NCBI GenBank assembly: GCA_025201705.1
Contig: MU617404.1
Coordinates: 1 to 13,870 of the forward strand
Reading direction: 5' to 3'
Length of the DNA: 13,870 nt
Source of the DNA: Dissophora ornata
Lineage: Eukaryota; Mortierellomycota; Mortierellomycetes; Mortierellales; Mortierellaceae
In this document: in pieces, positions 9,101 through 13,870 of the stretch
Layout: each line of letters begins with the position of its first letter
Position numbering within the stretch: the stretch's first letter is position 1
Notes under the pieces: model-generated
The model's input: the letters and a program-made list of their open reading frames with translations, nothing else
Told to the model about the DNA's origin: nothing
Databases searched by the model: none
Translations under genes and position numbers: made by a program

Positions 9101-10012
9101 GGATACTCCCTCGTCAACCCGAACTCGCTTATTCTCTGGGAGGCCCAATTCGGAGATTTCGCCAACAACGCTCAGTGCATCATTGATCAGTTTATTGCCG
9201 CTGGAGAGAAGAAGTGGCTCCAGCGCACTGGTTTGACCATGTTGTTGCCTCACGGTTATGATGGACAGGGTCCTGAGCATTCGAGTGCCCGTATCGAGCG
9301 TTACCTCCAGATGTGTGATGACAACCCCAGCCAGTTCCCCTCGGAGGACAAGCTCTCGCGTCAGCACCAGGATTGCAACATGCAAGTGGTCTACTGCTCG
9401 ACCCCTGCCAACTACTTCCATGCGCTCCGTCGCCAGATTCATCGTGACTTCCGCAAGCCTTTGATCGCGTTCAACTCCAAGTTGTTGTTGCGTCACCCCA
9501 TGGCCCGCTCGACCTTGGACGAGATGTCGGGTGAATCCCGCTTCCAACGTTTCATCCCTGAAGTTGAGGAGGAGAAGCTTGTCAGTGCTGACAAGGTCAA
9601 AAAGCACATCTTCTGTACTGGTCAGGTTTACTATGCTTTGGTCAAGGCTCGTGAGCAGAACAAGATTGATGATGTGGTCATCTCTCGTGTGGAGCAGCTG
9701 AACCCCTTCCCCTATGACAGAGTCAAGGAGTACGCGGACAAGTACCCCAACGCCGAGGTTGTTTGGTGCCAGGAGGAGCCCCTGAACATGGGTGCTTGGG
9801 CCCACGTTGCCCCCCGTCTCCGCACTTCGCTCCGCGAGACTGCCAACCACGCCAACAAGGAGGTCCGGTATGCTGGTCGTGAGCCATCGGCCTCGGTTGC
9901 TGCCGGTAACAAGAAGGTCCACTTGGCAGAGGAGTATGCTTTCTTGTCTGAGGCCCTGACTGGCGAGGCCAAGAAGCCATCTGAAGTCGTTGGAGGTGTC
10001 CCCGTTTTCTAA
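6149..10012 (+). CDS. KGD1: 2-oxoglutarate dehydrogenase E1 component, mitochondrial, three exons
   Basis: Thiamine-diphosphate-dependent E1 subunit of the mitochondrial 2-oxoglutarate dehydrogenase complex; it decarboxylates 2-oxoglutarate and passes the succinyl group to the E2 lipoyl arm. Model: 6149-6794, 7297-7532, 7799-10012, phase kept, 1031 aa (yeast Kgd1 1014, human 1023). Seen: residues 1-48 have no acidic residue and are rich in Arg, Ala, Ser and Thr, a mitochondrial presequence. The N-terminal docking segment [20 protein letters not shown] lies at about 58-77. [12 protein letters not shown] is near 308-319 and NPSHLEA at 372-378. The ThDP/Mg site starts with [10 protein letters not shown] (408-417) and closes with VVNNQIGFT (440-448). 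RRHGHNE is at 508-514. The transketolase-like pyrimidine domain and the C-terminal domain, ending in [18 protein letters not shown], follow without a break. Codons are heavily C-ending (GTC, ACC, CTC, CGC), fitting high expression. Introns are 502 and 266 bp, longer than elsewhere in the window. Confidence 0.97.
6795..7296 (+). other. OGDH intron 1 (502 bp) with purine-rich direct repeats
   Basis: The donor GTAAGT follows ATCTACT, and the acceptor ATGTAG precedes GCGGACCC; joining gives A-I-Y-C-G-P-I-G-V-E. The intron is about five times the usual length here. It contains AG/AAG-rich sequence from 6990 to 7100, an 11-base direct repeat acaaagcgaaa at 6998-7008 and 7028-7038, and a CAG tract. 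No internal gene is recognised. Confidence 0.85.
7115..7130. repeat. (CAG)5 tract in OGDH intron 1
   Basis: Five CAG units plus a trailing C, within the purine-rich part of the intron, 167 bases before the acceptor. Confidence 0.9.
7533..7798 (+). other. OGDH intron 2 (266 bp) with a GT-rich microsatellite
   Basis: The donor GTAAGTCG follows AAGGCACTG, and the acceptor TTTGTAG precedes ATCGATCG; phase 0 on both sides, joining K-A-L to I-D-R-S-V-E-H-G. An impure GT repeat (7566-7602, GTGT with GA and GC interruptions) lies close to the donor. Confidence 0.85.
7566..7602. repeat. Interrupted (GT)n microsatellite in OGDH intron 2
   Basis: About 37 bases of alternating G and T with a few A or C substitutions, starting 33 bases after the 5' splice site. 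Confidence 0.85.
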
Positions 10013-10570
10013 ATTTCTAAAACTAGAAGAGAAAAAAAAAAGCTAGAACCTCAGTTTATGACAAGCACCATGTAAATAATAATAGAGAATTATGTATGCG
10101 ACATTTTGTACTCGCTTCTCATCCCCCCCTTCCCTTTTAGTTTACATCTATTCTTCCCAGCGACTTTTGTCAAGCGTGTAACGGTCGATATTTTATCACT
10201 TTTGGAGTGACCCAACACCTGTTTCTCTAGATTGGCTGGATATGGAAGAGTTTTCTACATGGACCTTGCCTCCTTGATTAATGAAAAGCCGAGCTTGTCA
10301 GACCTAGGAAGTCATAACCTCCTTGCTCTTTGAAGGCTCACTCTCTCACTCATAATGTCTTATCTTTTTCTGCAGTGGCCTGTAGATGGTTCTCTCAGAT
10401 ACGCGTCGCTCTATAGACATAAAGTTGAAGAAGACACTGACGAGAACGACTAATTTTAGGTGACAATACTGCTCTTGCTGTGCATGATGGTGGAGAACGC
10501 GCAGGAATGTGTAGACTAGGACGCAGGATGGGAAAAAGGGCATGATCGCGGGATTGCCATACCGACGCCA

Positions 10571-10627
10571 ACACACACAAACACACCACACACCACACAC
10601 CACACACACCACACAGACACACACACA
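10571..10627. repeat. (CA)n-rich microsatellite with CCA interruptions
   Basis: About 57 bases made of ACAC runs separated by ACC or AAAC steps, forming a repeating ACACACC pattern. A shorter CACACACA run follows at about 10704-10712. Confidence 0.9.
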
Positions 10628-10799
10628 GGCCCTGTGGGCTGTTAACGATAGACACTCTCGCGACTTGCTGACGATCATTTTTATTGGGTCCAGCTGCTCA
10701 CCCAAACACACACAGCAATCGGCGGTATTAAATAGCAATAAATGCTCTCATTGCTCGCTCGGCTCAGCTACGATGGAGACCGGACAGGAAGACGCCTGT

Positions 10800-11165
10800 C
10801 AGTCAGCCCAACCACTCCTCTCTTTGACCCTTGCGTCTCTTTCCTCCTTTGCCTCCTCCACCGCTGCCTCCTACCTCTCCATCTTCTTTGCCCCACATTG
10901 TCCTCTTTTTGTAATCTGTTTTTGGGTGTTTGTCTGCGGTCCAGGAAATTACAATCCAGACCAACGCCCTCTGCTCATTCACAAATCGGATCGCTCTCAT
11001 TCTCTCTTCCCTTCCTCGCTGAATGCCCATTGTGTGTGTAATGGACACAGGACAGCGAACAGGCTATTCCACCTTCCACAGTTCTCTTTTTAGTCCCTCC
11101 TTCCTCCTTTCCTTTTTCTGATATTATCATTCGACCCACCCTTCCGTCCATCGTTCCCTCACTCT
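10800..11165 (+). promoter_or_regulatory. Pyrimidine-rich upstream region of the TBC gene
   Basis: The coding strand is dominated by CTCC, TTCC and CTTT runs up to roughly 25 bases before the ATG, resembling the tract in front of OGDH. It is probably promoter plus 5' UTR. The start of transcription cannot be placed. Confidence 0.4.
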
Positions 11166-11189
11166 GTTTAAACTGCCGCAACCGTGTTT

Positions 11190-13870
11190 ATGACCACGAG
11201 CAGCACCTCGGAGCCAGAGACGGAGACGAGTCAAACCGCTAGACCGATCATGGACAGGAAGGCATCCTCGCCCCGTCTCTATACGTCGCCGCTGTCGGTC
11301 TTTACTTCTTCGTGCACATCGCCTGCTTCCTCCTCAGCAGAACCTCCCTCCACCCTTGCCAGTCCACTTGAACAGGAATTTCCGGGGCGTGGGTCAGCAA
11401 CTGGAACCGCAACAGCAATTGACGACTATTGCGGCTCTAATGACTTTGAGAATAAACAGCAAGGATACGAAACAGGCGCCTTCAGCACATTCTCCTTACC
11501 AGCACTTACAGACTATACAGCGCCAACAAAGATACAGACGTCAATGGAATCAGCCAGCGCTGCTCGACCATCATCAATATCTGCTCGGGCTATGATGAAC
11601 AGATCGATAGAGCAACAAGATGTCGCCTCCCATGTTCTCAATGGCACGCATGATAACGCTGCAGCAGCAACAACATCAACATCAAAAACAAAAGCATATG
11701 CGGAGATGAACGGAAGTCAGGTAGCACCGCATCAACAGCAGCACCATTCTAGGGAGGAACACGATAATGTGACCTTTGCAACCACCCCTACCACGACAAC
11801 AACCACGAACACTACCCCCACGAGCAGTTTGATTCTGGAACACAATAGTACTTTAGCCACCACCGACGTCTACATGTCTATGGCCTCTCCTGCTCGAAAC
11901 ACCAAATTGCCGCCAAACTCCTCCTCCTCCACTTCCTCATCCACCTCAACAGGCCAACGCAAGATTGCAGAGTCGAGTATGATTCTCAGTGCAGGAGCAG
12001 GTCCTTCTGCATCGTCTGCTGCTGTCAAAAGGGGTTCGCTATCGCCGGCATGGTCCATGACCTCCATCCCTCGAGATATCAGTGCCACATACAGCAAAGG
12101 CTATCAAGACCAAATAGAGTCCCCAACAACTGCGCCCATTGATGAAAAACTCTATGGACTCGTTGACAGGTATGTTCAACCGTAAAAAAAATACGGTCAA
12201 TGCAAAAATTCGCCAAAATTTGATAGTGTGCAGTCCATTTTTTTTTTTTTGTTTGTTTTTTTTTTTTATTTTTTCATTTGCCCCTTTGTCCTAAAAGGCG
12301 TATGTTTCGTATGTTTTTAATAAAACGTGAAAAAGGTATGGCTTCCTTGTTGAGGAGGGTCGAACACCGACAGCCGACAAGAACAGTGCAATGCTGTCGA
12401 CCCCGCGGAGGTCTGTGCGTGCAGTCAACGAGGCAAAGTAAGTTTGAACGTAGACAGTCACTCCCACGGATAGCAATCAACTTGCGCCAGTGCACGGATT
12501 GAGACGCGCTCAGGGACCAGTGATTTGACGCTCTTTTGCCCCCCGCATCCTGCTATCGACATATTTAGGAGTCAGGCAAAAATGGTCGAGAGGGAGCAGA
12601 AGCGAAGTCTCAAATGGGCAAGGATGGCAAAGCAATATACCTCCGACGCCATGGAGACCGAGTACTCATTCTCAAACCATGCAAAGGTACCGAAAGATAA
12701 TAGCGGGATGTTTCGCGTTACAAATGTACGCCCCATATATACGTATTATATTCATTCGTGTGTGTGTGTGTGTGGTTTAATGATAGTTTGAGCCTAGAAT
12801 ATACAAGGGCATCCCGGACTGTTGGAGAGCATCAGCATGGTGAGCTACCTAATATTGCTTGTTTCTATGCTGTAAATCGCATGCTGCTTAGGCAATGGGA
12901 CCAGCCATCTCATTGTTCTACGATTTGACATCTCGACACAATAGGAGTTACCTCATCACCAAGCGGTCTGCTGGATTTGACCCGAACATCCGTCAAGTGT
13001 ACCATGTAACGTCGATGAGATAGAATTACGTGGAATTGACCAATCTTACATTGAACTCCTTTGTGGACCACCCTTACTAACCTCCCTGCACGGCAATCAT
13101 TTTTTTTTCATGGACAGGATATGCAAGAAATCTCATCGCCCGAAGAGGAGCAGATCGACCTCGATATCCCAAGGTTGGTGTCGCATTGGGACTGTTGATG
13201 CTAAATTAAAAGGGTCGGCATTAACCAAATCTCACGTGGATCATAGAACGATGCATGGACACATCATGTTCAGGACGCGATACGGTCCCGGGTACGTTTC
13301 TATTCGTGAATATTTTTTTCACGCCTTTTGCAGAGCGCACTATTACTCAAATGGCCACGAAATAACACTCTTCTTTTGTCTTTAGACAATGTGCGCTGTT
13401 CAATGTGTTAAAGGCGTACTCCAACTTCAACCACCGCGTTGGATATTGCCAGGGGATGGCTAGCGTGGTAGCAACAATGTTGACATTCTTTGACGAGGAG
13501 GTGCGTATTCGTGCGTTCACAATAATGACACAGCAAAAGTCCAACGAAACAAGTTTGGAAACTAACACTGTCGTCTGTTCTCTCGACCCATTTCACATAG
13601 AAAGCGTTTATTTTACTGGCACAGCTGTTTGATCGCTATAGCATCAACGATCTGGTCGTTCCTGGATTCCCAGCACTTTTTGAGGCATTCTTCGTACAGG
13701 AAGAGCTCACGAAGATATATGCACCAAAGGTTTTCGAGGCATTGGTAAAGGCCAAAAGACGCAGTAGCTAAAATGAGCAAAAACACGGTTCAATGTGCTA
13801 AACATTTTCTATTTCATATGCTGATCTCATTCTAGGAAATAATGGGCATTGAAACTCCGAGCTATGCCTC
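11190..13870 (+). CDS. TBC-domain Rab GTPase-activating protein, at least ten exons, 3' end outside window
   Basis: Rab GAPs of the TBC family speed GTP hydrolysis on Rab GTPases by a dual Arg/Gln finger. Model: 11190-12169, 12336-12437, 12569-12686 (or 12725), 12793-12839, 12945-13005, 13118-13173, 13247-13291, 13386-13500, 13601-13744, 13836 onward. Seen: residues 1-326 are Ser/Thr/Ala-rich, low complexity and probably disordered. RYGFLVEEGRTPTADKN follows, then a basic helix EREQKRSLKWARMAKQ, a common lead-in to TBC domains. The TBC domain opens at IYKGIPDCWRASAWSYLI (403-420), carries EEEQIDLDIPRT with the Arg finger at 455, then RYGPGQCALFNVLKAY, VGYCQGM with the Gln finger at 492, and VPGFPALFEAFF. 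The window ends at IETPSYAS, so the last part of the domain and the C-terminus are missing. ATG 11190 is the first ATG of the frame. Codon use is mixed, unlike OGDH. The exon 3 end is uncertain. The subfamily and target Rab are not clear. Confidence 0.9.
12170..12335 (+). other. TBC gene intron 1 with a long poly-T tract and a distant acceptor
   Basis: The donor GTATGTTC follows GTTGACAG, and the acceptor AAAAAG precedes GTATGGCTTC; joining gives G-L-V-D-R-Y-G-F-L-V-E-E. The T-rich run (12238-12275) lies about 60 bases upstream of the acceptor, while the last 10 bases are purine-rich. A competing AG at 12296-12297 would add 38 bases and shift the frame. Confidence 0.75.
12238..12275. repeat. 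Poly-T tract in TBC gene intron 1
   Basis: 38 bases of almost pure T with two G interruptions and one A. It may serve as a pyrimidine tract or simply be a homopolymer. Confidence 0.85.
12758..12774. repeat. (GT)8 microsatellite in a TBC gene intron
   Basis: 17 bases of perfect GT alternation between exons 3 and 4 of the TBC gene, about 20 bases before the chosen acceptor. Confidence 0.9.

Larger units (their letters stand above)
10013..11189. other. Intergenic region between OGDH and the TBC gene
   Basis: This 1177-bp stretch starts with the OGDH 3' flank (A-rich, including GTAAATAATAATAG near 10073, with no perfect AATAAA). It then has a CA microsatellite at 10571-10627, an A/T-rich patch TATTAAATAGCAATAAATG near 10726-10744, and a pyrimidine-rich stretch from about 10800 to 11165 that is probably the TBC gene promoter and leader. 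ATGs at 10742 and 10771 open frames of 99 and 107 codons, but the peptides are Leu/Ser/Cys-rich with no recognisable motif. No gene is called. Confidence 0.6.

Noticed and set aside
7997..9922. Very long antisense open frame (641 codons) opposite OGDH exon 3
   Set aside because: It mirrors the C-ending codon bias of OGDH, which removes stops from the antisense frame. The peptide is Leu/Val/Gly/Asp-rich with no domain.
10742..11093. ATG-initiated frames upstream of the TBC gene (99 and 107 codons)
   Set aside because: They lie in pyrimidine-rich leader sequence, give low-complexity Leu/Ser peptides, and do not splice into the TBC frame in any way I could find. At most they are upstream ORFs.
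11184..11189. TBC protein start at GTG 11184
   Set aside because: GTG is not a usual nuclear fungal start; the ATG six bases on is in frame and taken as the start.
12840..12944. Acceptor at 12891 (GCTTAG) for TBC exon 5, reading A-M-G-P-A-I-S-L-F-Y-D-L
   Set aside because: That reading is out of phase with the donor after ASA-TG, and the in-phase reading hits a stop. The acceptor at 12944 gives ASAWSYLITKRS in frame, as expected for a TBC domain.

Overview
The window looks like nuclear DNA of a filamentous fungus, probably an early-diverging lineage such as Mortierellomycotina/Mucoromycota. Seen directly: four protein genes split by many short introns (mostly about 90-135 bp) with consensus GTAAGT/GTGAGT-type donors, pyrimidine-rich 5' flanks and CA/GT microsatellites. 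The lineage guess is inference and was not tested by comparison. No tRNA, rRNA, transposon, CRISPR array or viral remnant was recognised.

Layout, left to right. (1) Minus strand, 165-1515: an otubain-type deubiquitinase in four exons, one of them an 18-base micro-exon that carries the catalytic cysteine and is followed by a GC-AG intron. (2) Minus strand, 1852-4674: a complete ten-exon SAC1 phosphoinositide phosphatase with the CX5R(T) active site and two C-terminal membrane segments. (3) 4675-6148: a 1.5-kb intergenic stretch between SAC1 and a divergent neighbour, ending in a long C/T-rich tract. (4) Plus strand, 6149-10012: three-exon mitochondrial 2-oxoglutarate dehydrogenase E1 (OGDH/KGD1), 1031 residues, with strongly C-ending codon use. 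(5) 10013-11189: intergenic, with a CA microsatellite and a pyrimidine-rich leader. (6) Plus strand, 11190 to beyond the right edge: a TBC-domain Rab GTPase-activating protein with a long Ser/Thr-rich N-terminus; the catalytic Arg and Gln fingers are present and the C-terminus is cut off.

The exon models were built by hand: splice sites were chosen so that reading phase is kept across every junction and family motifs are restored. Under these models otubain is 337 aa, SAC1 628 aa and OGDH 1031 aa.

The genes are ordinary housekeeping functions: ubiquitin removal, PI4P turnover at ER/Golgi, the TCA cycle, and Rab GTPase control of membrane traffic. SAC1 and the TBC protein both touch membrane traffic, but nothing in the sequence shows that the four genes form a functional cluster. 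I did not find a new multi-gene system; the unusual points are in gene architecture and splicing.
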